A stretch of DNA of 64,000 nucleotides from Tubiluchus corallicola (Eukaryota > Priapulida > Priapulimorpha > Priapulimorphida > Tubiluchidae): positions 55,685-119,684 of the forward strand of contig JAQGDQ010002391.1 in NCBI GenBank assembly GCA_030141605.1, read 5' to 3'. Below, in pieces: positions 27,796 to 36,387 of this stretch (the stretch's first letter is position 1; each line of letters begins with the position of its first letter). The position numbers and the translations under genes were made by a program. The notes under the pieces were generated by a model. It did not search any database. It had not been told where the DNA came from and worked only from the letters and a program-made list of their open reading frames with translations.

Positions 27796-28547
27796 AAATT
27801 TCCATTATTACCATTACTTACAATAACAAAGATACAATATTGGACACCATACACTCAGTCCTTACCCAAACCTACCTCAACATAGAATATATTATTGTAG
27901 ATGGAAAATCAACAGACGGAACAGTTGAGATAATCAAATCATATCAAAACAAATTTAATGGGAGACTCAAATGGGTAAGCGAACCTGACAAAGGCATATA
28001 CGATGCAATGAATAAAGGCATAAAAATGACTACGGGAGATATAATTGGTTTTCTAAACTCAGATGACTTCTATACTGACAACAATGTTATTGAGCAAATA
28101 GTAAATGTATTTAAAAAGAAAAATGTAGATAGTTTATATGCCAACCTATATTATGTAGATAGCCAGAACACCAACAAAATAAAAAGAAAATGGAAGTCTT
28201 GCCATTTTAATTCTAATCTTTTTAAAAAAGGTTGGCACCCAGCACATCCCACATTTTTTGTAAAAAAAGAGATATATAACAAATATGGGATGTTTAATTT
28301 AGATTTTAAAATAGCTGCTGATTACGAATTGATGCTACGATTTTTACAAAAACATAAAATATCCTCAACCTACTTAGATAAATATATTATAAAGATGAGG
28401 CTTGGAGGTGAAAGTAATAGAAGCATAAGAAACATACTCAAAGCTAATGTAGAATGCTATAAAGCTTGGAAAGCAAATAAGTTAAACATAAGTCCTCTAT
28501 TTATAGCCTTAAAATGGTTGAAGAAAATTAAGCAGCTATTAAAATAG
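27792..28547 (+). CDS. GT2-family glycosyltransferase
   Basis: 251 residues. Classic GT2 landmarks: KISIITITYNNKDTILDTIHS at the start, IEYIIVDGKSTDGTVEII, EPDKGIYDAMNKGI, and the metal-binding FLNSDDFY at about residue 93. The ATG overlaps the preceding stop by four bases. It is the last gene of the cluster. Confidence 0.92.
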   Translation: MKISIITITYNNKDTILDTIHSVLTQTYLNIEYIIVDGKSTDGTVEIIKSYQNKFNGRLKWVSEPDKGIYDAMNKGIKMTTGDIIGFLNSDDFYTDNNVIEQIVNVFKKKNVDSLYANLYYVDSQNTNKIKRKWKSCHFNSNLFKKGWHPAHPTFFVKKEIYNKYGMFNLDFKIAADYELMLRFLQKHKISSTYLDKYIIKMRLGGESNRSIRNILKANVECYKAWKANKLNISPLFIALKWLKKIKQLLK

Positions 28548-28682
28548 CCTTTTGAATACAGACAGAAACAAAACTATATTAGAATAAGGAGCTGCTATAA
28601 GACTTCAATTTATTTTCTTTTTAAAAGACAGGCTCTTATTTTTTCATTGGAAACAGCTTCATTGTATAGTAGGTTCTGTTAA

Positions 28683-28850
28683 GGAATAAAAGAAAAAAAT
28701 ATCAGTGCAAACGATATTATCAAAAAAGCGGCTCAATACATACAAGGCGGTGGTGGCGGGCAGCCTTTTTATGCTACTGCAGGAGGTAAAAACCCTAATG
28801 GACTACAAAAAGCCTTAGAAAAAGCTATAAAAATAGGAGTAAAAAACTAA
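28683..28850 (+). pseudogene. alaS: 3' fragment of an alanyl-tRNA synthetase gene
   Basis: After a stop at 28680-28682 the frame reads ANDIIKKAAQYIQGGGGGQP, then FYATAGGKNPNGLQKALEKA and ..IKIGVKN with its own stop. This is the C-terminal DHHA1/C-Ala end of AlaRS, including the Gly-rich G-G-G-G-Q-P-F-A-T-A-G-G-K motif. Only about 55 of roughly 870 residues are present and no start codon is available. It must be a relic of a duplication or rearrangement; a complete alaS should exist elsewhere. It sits just before recR. Confidence 0.88.
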
Positions 28851-28859
28851 ACATAACAT

Positions 28860-29480
28860 ATGAACGAGACCAATATACCATCTGCCCTGCTTGAAAATGC
28901 TATCAACGAATTTGCCAAACTACCCAGCATAGGCAAAAAAACGGCTTTACGTCTTATACTTCATTTATTAAAACAAGATGACAATCAAGTAGAAGACTTC
29001 GGCAATAGTATAATTAAACTAAAAAAAGAGGTGTGCTATTGTAAAGTTTGCCATAATATTTCTGACACAGAAATTTGTAACATCTGCTCTAATAATTCGC
29101 GAAACAAGAATATCATCTGTGTTGTAGAAAACATTAAAGACGTAATGTCTATAGAAAATACACAGCAATACAACGGGCTGTATCACGTGTTGGGGGGAAT
29201 TATATCGCCAATGGATGGTATAGGACCCAAAGACATAAATATAGTTTCTCTCGTAGAAAAAGTATCACAGGGAAAGATAGACGAAATTATCCTTGCTCTT
29301 AGTACAACAATGGAAGGAGATACTACCAACTTTTACTTATACAAAAAACTAAATAAGTTTGATGTAAGCATATCTACAATAGCCAGAGGCATATCTATAG
29401 GCAATGAACTCGAATATGCAGATGAAATTACACTTGGACGTTCTATAACAAATAGAACGCCATTTGAACTCTCTATCTAA
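28860..29480 (+). CDS. recR: Recombination mediator protein RecR
   Basis: 206 residues. A helix-hairpin-helix ([17 protein letters not shown]), a four-Cys zinc finger (CKVC..CNIC at about 58-76), a TOPRIM domain opening [15 protein letters not shown], and the C-terminal Walker-B-like tail [15 protein letters not shown]. It acts with RecF/RecO in loading RecA at gaps. It starts nine bases after the alaS fragment. Confidence 0.96.
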   Translation: MNETNIPSALLENAINEFAKLPSIGKKTALRLILHLLKQDDNQVEDFGNSIIKLKKEVCYCKVCHNISDTEICNICSNNSRNKNIICVVENIKDVMSIENTQQYNGLYHVLGGIISPMDGIGPKDINIVSLVEKVSQGKIDEIILALSTTMEGDTTNFYLYKKLNKFDVSISTIARGISIGNELEYADEITLGRSITNRTPFELSI

Positions 29481-29645
29481 CAAACTATTTTTGGCAATGT
29501 ATTAGAAATTAGCAGTAAAACAAATCAAGATAGTTTTCTTATTTTAATTGTGATTTATTTCTCTTTTTTTAGACACACTTAGAAAAGACATTTAGCAAAG
29601 AAATGACAACTTTTCTTTTTTCTTGCTAAATTTAAAAAAAACAGT

Positions 29646-29653
29646 TACTTTTG
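29646..29653 (+). promoter_or_regulatory. -7 box upstream of lipoprotein paralogue 1
   Basis: TACTTTTG followed by C, in a leader whose downstream part is shared with paralogues 3 and 4 (..TTTTAGGATTATAAAT..). The expression signal is thus kept although the gene is broken. Confidence 0.5.
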
Positions 29654-29694
29654 CATAAAAATATTGTTTTTTTAGGATTATAAATTAAATAGGA

Positions 29695-31464
29695 TTATTG
29701 TTAAAGGAAGTTTTTCTATTTAAATTAGGAAGAATATTTTTATCTTTTTTATTTTTGTTTCTTTTAGTTTTCACCTCCTGAAAAAAGAAAGATGAGCATG
29801 TTTCACATACAGGCAAAGATTTTCAGAGCTATTCATTTGATATAGAAAATGAACAAGTGGAAATAGGAGAAAACACTATTTCAGTAGAATTACCCAGTGG
29901 CACTGATGTATTAAGCTTGACAACCATCTTTGAAGTATCCGAAGGAGCAAAAGCAAATATAGATGGTGAACCTCAAATAAGTGGCGAAACGAAAAATGAT
30001 TTTAGTGGAGATGTACTCTATACAGTTGTAGCAGAAAATGGAAGTGATTATAAGGACTATACAGTAGCAGTAACTGTAGGACAACCTACTTTCCAAGCCC
30101 TAAGCTATTACAATAAAGAGAACCGTATAGGAGCAGGTGATTTTGAAAAAGAAGATTTGTTTGAAATAAGCAATTTGCCAGATGGAACATATACTTATTC
30201 GCTGAAAATAGGAGAGAAAGATGCTGGAACAGCACAAACAGTAACAGTAACAGACAATATAGGCAAAATAAAAAGTCTTTTACCTACAGATGATTGGAAA
30301 ACTATAAATGATGAAGGGGTTAGCATTACTTTAACTATGGTCAATGATGGTACAGATAATGATGTGTTTATTTATAGCATCACTAAGGAGCAATACGCTA
30401 TTAAAAGCTGGCAAGACTTACAGGGTATGCAATATGATTTAACTGGTACTTATACTTTGGAGAATGACATATCCCTACCTACTCCTTCCACAGGAGGTGG
30501 AGCTTTCCCGAACGAGCTTCCTGCAGAAGGTTTTGATCCTGTGGGTGATGGGGATAATATATTTACAGGCTCATTTGAAGGACAGGATAATGTAATAAGA
30601 AATTTCTTTATAGATCGCAGCGAGACAGTGAATGTAGGCTTGTTTGGACATGTAAATGATAGTGATAGTGAAATAGAAGATGTAAACATAGAAGTAAACG
30701 AAATAACAGGAAAACATAGTGTTGGTGGTCTTGCAGGGAGTATTATAGCAGGAACAATAAATAATTGTCATATTACAGGAGGTAGTGTGGAAGCAAAAAA
30801 AGCTAGCACTGGCTTTTCTTATCTTGGCGGACTGGTAGGAAATCTTAGTGGTGGTGGTAATATTTCTAACTGCTATGCCACAGGAGATGTAGAAGGAGGA
30901 TCTACCATTGGTGGACTAGTAGGGTATATTGAGAACGGAAATATATCTGACAGCCATGCCACAGGAGGTGTAAAAGGAAATTCTGTAGGAGGATCTGCTA
31001 CCGTTGGTGGACTAGCAGGGTATATTAAGAACGGAAATATATTTGACAGCTATGCCACAGGAAGGGTAACAGGAACAACTCATGTTGGTGGACTAGTAGG
31101 GCATATTTATGAAAACGTAAATATATCTAACAGCTATCCTGCCACAGGAAGTGTAGAAGGTGTAGAAGGAACATCTGGTGTTGGTGTTGGTGGGCTAATA
31201 GGTAAGATATATCAAAGTCCGACAGTTGAAAATAGTTATTGGGATGAAGCATCCTCTGAGTTAAATACCTCTGCTGGTGGCACAGGTGTTTCCTCAGGGA
31301 ATAATTTGGTGAAGGAAGGAGAGGAGGATTATATAGATAAAGAAGACGATGGCACTGGCACTACAAAGGTTTTTGTAGGTTGGCAATTTGGCACAGATGA
31401 AAATAAGCCTTGGAAGTGGCTGAGTAATGGTAATTGGCCTGTACTGCATTGGGCGGATAATTAA
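29695..31464 (+). pseudogene. DUF5018/GLUG surface lipoprotein, paralogue 1 (start lost, lipobox Cys is a stop)
   Basis: Compared with paralogue 3, a 12-bp stretch holding the ATG is gone (29693/29694 junction). The Cys codon of the lipobox is TGA at 29779-29781 (..LVFTS stop KKKDEH). Downstream the frame is open to 31464, about 560 codons: one DUF5018-like domain, a middle ALSYYNKENRIGAGDF domain shared with copies 2 and 3, then about seven GLUG repeats (VGGL.G.I..NISNSYATG) forming a predicted beta-helix, and a Trp-rich tail. An internal GTG at 29857 could start translation but would give a protein without an export signal. Confidence 0.88.
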
Positions 31465-31508
31465 AGATACAAGGAGCAAAAGAAATAAGAGTATTGCAAA
31501 GAATATCT

Positions 31509-31542
31509 AAAACCGTACTGCAAAAAGGTAGTACGGTTTTTT
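31509..31542 (+). terminator. Rho-independent terminator after paralogue 1
   Basis: An 11-bp stem (AAAACCGTACT / AGTACGGTTTT) with a 10-nt loop, ending in a run of T. It differs from the terminator cassette that follows the other three paralogues. Confidence 0.85.
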
Positions 31543-31550
31543 ACACAAAG

Positions 31551-31595
31551 TTGCTTATTTGATTTTTATTTATATTTGATTTTTATTTATATTTG
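31551..31595 (+). promoter_or_regulatory. Duplicated promoter region of paralogue 2
   Basis: TTTGATTTTTATTTATA is present twice in tandem (31558-31574, 31575-31591). Each copy plus its right neighbour makes a -7 box TATATTTG, at 31571-31578 and 31588-31595. The first has TTG at 31551-31553 with a 17-nt spacer. Confidence 0.55.
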
Positions 31596-31648
31596 CAAAA
31601 ATTGATATATTTAATGAACCTAAGTTAAATTATAAACATAACTAATTT

Positions 31649-34160
31649 ATGAAAACAGTTTTGAATAAGACAACAGTTTTGAAGCCTATCACAGTACTAT
31701 CATCTTTTATAGTACTATTATCCTTTATTTTTGTGTTGGGATGTAAAAAGGACGATGAGGAAGCTCCTCCTCTCTCTAGTGGAAAAGACATTACGAAGTT
31801 TGATTTTGAGGCAGACAATAATGATGAATTGACAGAAGATGTGGAAGGAGATATTTCAGAAGAAGACGGAACGATTACATTAATAGTACCCTTTGACACA
31901 GATCTAAGTAAAAATTTGAAAGCCAGCTTTGAGGTATCAGGAGGAGCAAAAGTAATGATAAATGATGAACCTCAAACAAGTGGCGAAACGGAAAATCTCT
32001 TTGAGAGAGATCAATCCGTAACCTACACGGTAAAAGCTCAAGATGGTAGCGAAAAGGTATATGATGTAACTGTAACTCTAGCACCACCAATTATAAAAAA
32101 GTTTGATTTTGAGGCAGAACATAACGGAGTATTGGACGTAGATGTGAAAGGAGTTATTTTAGAAGGTGAAGATAAAGATACGATTACATTAATAGTCCCC
32201 CAAGGCACAGATCTAAAGTAAAAACTTGACAGCCAGCTTTGAGGTATCGGGAGAAGCAACAGTAACGGTAGAGGGGGTGCTCCAAGAAAGTGGCGAAACG
32301 GCAAATAAATTTAGTAGTAATGTAACCTATAATGTTGCAGAAAAAGATAACCCAAACAACAGTAGGGATTATATTGTAATTGTAACTGAATCAAACCCAA
32401 GTCAAGAATGTGACATTACGGAATTTAAATTTGAGGCAGACAAAAATCAAGCATTGACAGACGATGTGGTCGCAGATGACTTTACAGGATCAATTGAGAT
32501 TTCGTTAACAGTCCCCTATGGCACAGGTCTAAAATTGACCCCTACCATAGTAGTATCAGATAAAGCCAAAGTAGATCCCGCCAGTGAAGAGGAGAAAGAT
32601 TTCACAAACCCAGTAACCTACACGGTAACAGCAGAAGATGAAACTACTACGAAGAGTTATACTGTAACAGTAAATGTAGCAGGAGAACCTACTTTCGAAG
32701 CCCTAAGCTATTACAATGGAGAGAACCGTATAGGGGCAGGAGACTTTGAGAATAAAGATAGTTTGTTTGTGTTGAGCAATTTGGCAAATGGAATATATAC
32801 TTATTCGCTGAAAATAGGAGAGAAAGATGCTGGAACAGCACAAACAGTAACAGTAACAGACAATATAGGCAAAATAGAAAATACTTTATCTGTAGGTGAT
32901 TGGAAATCTATAAATGATGAAGAGGTTAGCATTACTTTAACTATAGGTACAGATAATGATGTGTTTGCTTATACCATTACTAAGGAGCAATACGCTATTA
33001 AAAGCTGGCAAGACTTACAGGGTATGAAGTATGATTTAGAAGGAGATTATAGCTTAAAGAACAATGTAGAACTTCCAACACCAACGGATGGAGGAACATT
33101 CCCCGAATCACTTCCTGCAGCAGGTTTTGAGCCTATAGGTGATAGTGATAATCCATTTGAGGGGTCTTTTAATGGTAATAATAATAAAATAAGTAATTTC
33201 TTTATAGATCACAGCGGTGCAGATAATGTAGGCTTGTTTGGTTATGTAGAAGATGGTCAAATAGAAGATGTAAACATAGAAGTAAACGAAATAACAGGAA
33301 AACATAATGTTGGTGGTCTTGCAGGGTATATTAGTGCAACAGAAGAAAAAACTATAAAAAATTGTCATATTACAGGAGGTAGTGTGAATGCAGGGAACAG
33401 CTCTGGTGTTTCTAATCTTGGCGGGCTAGTAGGCGGTGTGTCTACTCAGGGGCTGGCAACAATTACTATTTCTGATTGCTCTGCTGCTAATGCTGTAGAA
33501 GGAAATGGGCGACATGTTGGTGGACTAGTAGGAATTTTTGGTAGTGGTAATATTTCTAACTGCTATGCCACAGGAAGTGTAACAGGCACAGGAAGTGTAG
33601 TAACAGAAGAATCATATGGCGTTGGTGGACTAGTAGGGTTTATATTTGGAAATATTTCTAACAGCTATGCCACAGGAAGTGTAACAGGAGAACATGACGT
33701 TGGTGGACTAGTAGGGGATCTTCTTGTAGGAAATATATCTAACAGCTATGCCACATCAGGAAGTGTAACAGCAACAAGAACTACAGGAGAATCTAACGTT
33801 GGTGGACTAGTAGGGTATCTAGCCGGCAGCATATCTAACAGCTATGCTGCCACAGGAAGTGTAACAGGAGCATCTAACGTTGGTGTTGGTGGGCTAATAG
33901 GTAAGATAGAACAAAACCCGACAGTTGAAAATAGTTATTGGGATAAAAAATCCTCTGGTTTACTTACCTCTGCTGGTGGCGGTACAGGTGTTTCATCAGG
34001 AGAATATTTGGAGCAGGAAGAAAATAAATATATAGATAAAGAAGATGATGGCAGTGGCACTACAGAGGTTTTTGTAGGTTGGAATTTTGGCACAGATAAT
34101 AGTAATCCTTGGAAGTGGCTGAGTAATGGTAATTGGCCTGTACTGAATTGGCAACAGTAG
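31649..34160 (+). pseudogene. DUF5018/GLUG surface lipoprotein, paralogue 2 (frameshifted)
   Basis: A lipoprotein signal with lipobox VLGC (Cys 31) opens the first open segment, which stops at 32219-32221. The second segment, in the next frame, runs from about 32222 to 34160. The equivalent place in its own first domain (31901-31930) reads GATCTAAGTAAAAA, whereas the second has GATCTAAAGTAAAAA: a single extra A in the run 32215-32217 causes the break. The whole encodes three DUF5018-like domains, the ALSYYNGENRIGAGDF domain, about nine GLUG repeats and a Trp-rich tail (..WKWLSNGNWPVLNW). Its signal peptide differs from that of the other three paralogues. Confidence 0.88.
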
Positions 34161-34161
34161 T

Positions 34162-34263
34162 TATAAACCATTTTCAAATCTTTTTTATATAAAATATTCA
34201 CTAAAATTTTAAAGCAAGTACATTATAAAAAATGTACTTGCTTTGTATTGTACTTGCTTCTGC
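34162..34263 (+). repeat. Terminator cassette, copy A (hairpin 34211-34244)
   Basis: 102 bp shared almost exactly with 36215-36316 and, in part, 39046-39115. It contains a 13-bp perfect stem AAAGCAAGTACAT / ATGTACTTGCTTT around an 8-nt loop, followed by a T-containing tail. It ends paralogue 2. Confidence 0.9.
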
Positions 34264-34280
34264 TAAATTTTAAAAAAACT

Positions 34281-34288
34281 TACCTTTG
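34281..34288 (+). promoter_or_regulatory. -7 box of lipoprotein paralogue 3
   Basis: TACCTTTG, 38 nt before the ATG at 34327 and at the same place as the boxes of paralogues 1 and 4. Confidence 0.5.
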
Positions 34289-34326
34289 ATAAGTATGTTA
34301 CTTTTAGGATTATAAATAAAATAGGT

Positions 34327-36210
34327 ATGAAAAATTTATTATTGTTAAAGGAAGTTTTTCTATTTAAATTAGGAAGAATATTTTTATCTTTTTTATTTTT
34401 GTTTCTTTTAGTTTTCACCTCCTGCAAAAAGAGTGAATCAGAACAACCTGAACCTCCTAAATCAGACGACAAGGAAATTGTAAGATTTGTATTTGAGAAA
34501 GATAATAATGAAATATTAAATGCGGATATAGAAGGAGAGATTATAGATCAAGAAGGTAAAATTAATATAGTACTTCCTTATGGTATAACCACTAACTCTC
34601 TTATGCTGTCTCCTACAATAGAGATATCAGAAAAAGCTACAATAGATCCTCCCAGTGGTGAGAAACAAGATTTTGCGAATGATATAACTTATACAGTAAC
34701 AGCCGAAGATGGAAGTGAAAAGAACTATGAAGTAACAGTAGGTGTAAGACCTACTTTCCAAGCCCTAAGCTATTACAATGGAGAGAACCGTATAGGGGCG
34801 GGTGATTTTGAAAAAGAAGATTTGTTTGAAATAAGCAATTTGCAAGATGGAGAATATACTTATTCGCTGAAAATAGGAGAGAAAGATGATGGAACAGCAC
34901 AAACAGTAACAGTAATAGACAATATAGGCAAAATAGATAATCCTTTACCTGTAGACGATTGGAAAACTATAAATGATGAAGGGGTTAGCATTACTTTAAC
35001 TATAGTCAATGATGGTACAGATAATGATGTGTTTATTTATAGCATTACTAAGGAGCAATACGCTATTAAAAGCTGGCAAGACTTACAGGGTATGAAGTAT
35101 GATTTAGAAGGTACTTATAGCTTAGAGAACGATGTAGAACTTCCAACACCAACGGATGGAGGGAATTTCCCCGAATCACTTCCTGAAAAAGGTTTTGAGC
35201 CTATAGGTGATAGTGACAATCCATTTAAGGGGGATTTTAATGGAGGGGGTAATGTGATAAGTAATTTCTTTATAAATCGCAGCGAAGCAGATAATGTAGG
35301 CTTGTTTGGATATGTAGAAGATGGTGGTGAAATAATAAATGTAAACATAAAAGTAAACAAAATAACAGGAAATACTAATGTTGGTAGTCTTGCAGGGCAT
35401 ATTACAACAAAAACAGAAGAAACAATTATAAAAAATTGTCATATTACAGGAGATTCTGTGGAAGCAAAAGAGAACAATCTTGGCGGGCTCGCAGGCAAGA
35501 TGTCTGCTGATAATGATCAGGGAAAAATTAAAGTTTATAATTGCTCTGCTACTAATCCTGTAAAAGGAAATGGGCGACATGTTGGCGGACTGGTAGGGTA
35601 TCAATCTGGTAATGGTACAAATATTTCTAACAGCTATGCCACAGGAGATGTAACAGGAACAACTCATGTTGGCGGACTAGTAGGGGATAATTCTTTGGGA
35701 AATATATCTAACAGCTATGCCACAGGAAGTGTAGAAGGAGAATATGACGTTGGTGGACTAGTAGGGTATCTAACCGGCAGCATATTTAACAGCTATGCTG
35801 CCACAGGAAGTGTAACAGGAACAACAGGTACAGGAGAATATAACGTTGGTGGACTAGTAGGGTATCTAACCGGCAGCATATTTAACAGCTATGCTGCCAC
35901 AGGAAGTGTAACAGGTGTAGAAGGAACATCTGGTGTTGGTGGGCTAATAGGTAAGATAGATCAAAGTCCGACAGTTGAAAATAGTTATTGGGATAAAAAA
36001 TCCTCTGAGTTAGATACCTCTGCTGGTGGCGACCAAGTAGTAGGTGTTTCCTCAGGAGAAAATTTGGAGATGGAAGGAGGGGGTTATGTAGATAAAGGCG
36101 ATGATGGCAGTGGCAATAATCCCGTTTTCGAAGACTGGGGGTTTGACAAAAATGATTATAATCCTTGGTATTGGCGGAACAATAATTGGCCTATACTGTA
36201 TTGGCAATAG
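34327..36210 (+). CDS. DUF5018/GLUG surface lipoprotein, paralogue 3 (intact)
   Basis: 627 residues. Signal peptide with lipobox FTSC (Cys 33), a Ser/Glu/Pro linker, one DUF5018-like domain (about 48-138, ending YTVTAEDGSEKNYEVTV), the ALSYYNGENRIGAGDF domain (about 143-255), then about eight GLUG repeats of roughly 30-35 residues and a Trp-rich C-terminus. GLUG repeats are thought to form a beta-helix, and many such proteins are on the cell surface. A perfect 73-bp repeat with a 96-bp period (35747-35819, 35843-35915) shows recent gain of one GLUG unit. Function unknown; adhesion or glycan contact is a guess. Confidence 0.85.
   Translation: MKNLLLLKEVFLFKLGRIFLSFLFLFLLVFTSCKKSESEQPEPPKSDDKEIVRFVFEKDNNEILNADIEGEIIDQEGKINIVLPYGITTNSLMLSPTIEISEKATIDPPSGEKQDFANDITYTVTAEDGSEKNYEVTVGVRPTFQALSYYNGENRIGAGDFEKEDLFEISNLQDGEYTYSLKIGEKDDGTAQTVTVIDNIGKIDNPLPVDDWKTINDEGVSITLTIVNDGTDNDVFIYSITKEQYAIKSWQDLQGMKYDLEGTYSLENDVELPTPTDGGNFPESLPEKGFEPIGDSDNPFKGDFNGGGNVISNFFINRSEADNVGLFGYVEDGGEIINVNIKVNKITGNTNVGSLAGHITTKTEETIIKNCHITGDSVEAKENNLGGLAGKMSADNDQGKIKVYNCSATNPVKGNGRHVGGLVGYQSGNGTNISNSYATGDVTGTTHVGGLVGDNSLGNISNSYATGSVEGEYDVGGLVGYLTGSIFNSYAATGSVTGTTGTGEYNVGGLVGYLTGSIFNSYAATGSVTGVEGTSGVGGLIGKIDQSPTVENSYWDKKSSELDTSAGGDQVVGVSSGENLEMEGGGYVDKGDDGSGNNPVFEDWGFDKNDYNPWYWRNNNWPILYWQ
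35747..35915 (+). repeat. Internal 96-bp-period duplication (73 bp identical) in paralogue 3
   Basis: 35747-35819 and 35843-35915 are identical. The period is 32 codons, one GLUG repeat, so the duplication keeps the frame. Confidence 0.85.
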
Positions 36211-36214
36211 TAGC

Positions 36215-36316
36215 TATAAACCATTTTCAAATCTTTTTTATATAAAATATTCACTAAAATTTTAAAGCAAGTACATTTCTTATAATGTACTTGCTTTGTA
36301 TTGTGCTTGCTTCTGC
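36215..36316 (+). repeat. Terminator cassette, copy B (hairpin 36264-36297)
   Basis: Near-identical to copy A, with the same 13-bp arms and loop TTCTTATA. It ends paralogue 3. Confidence 0.9.
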
Positions 36317-36334
36317 AAAATTTATAAAAAAAGT

Positions 36335-36342
36335 TATCTTTG
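36335..36342 (+). promoter_or_regulatory. -7 box of lipoprotein paralogue 4
   Basis: TATCTTTG followed by C, 45 nt before the ATG at 36388, in a leader similar to that of paralogue 1. Confidence 0.55.
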
Positions 36343-36387
36343 CATAAAAATATTGTTTTTTTAGGATATAAATAAAATTAAATTAGT

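Noticed and set aside
28548-28682. A tRNA or small RNA gene before the alaS fragment
   Set aside because: No cloverleaf, T-loop (GGTTCGAATC-like) or stable terminator could be traced.
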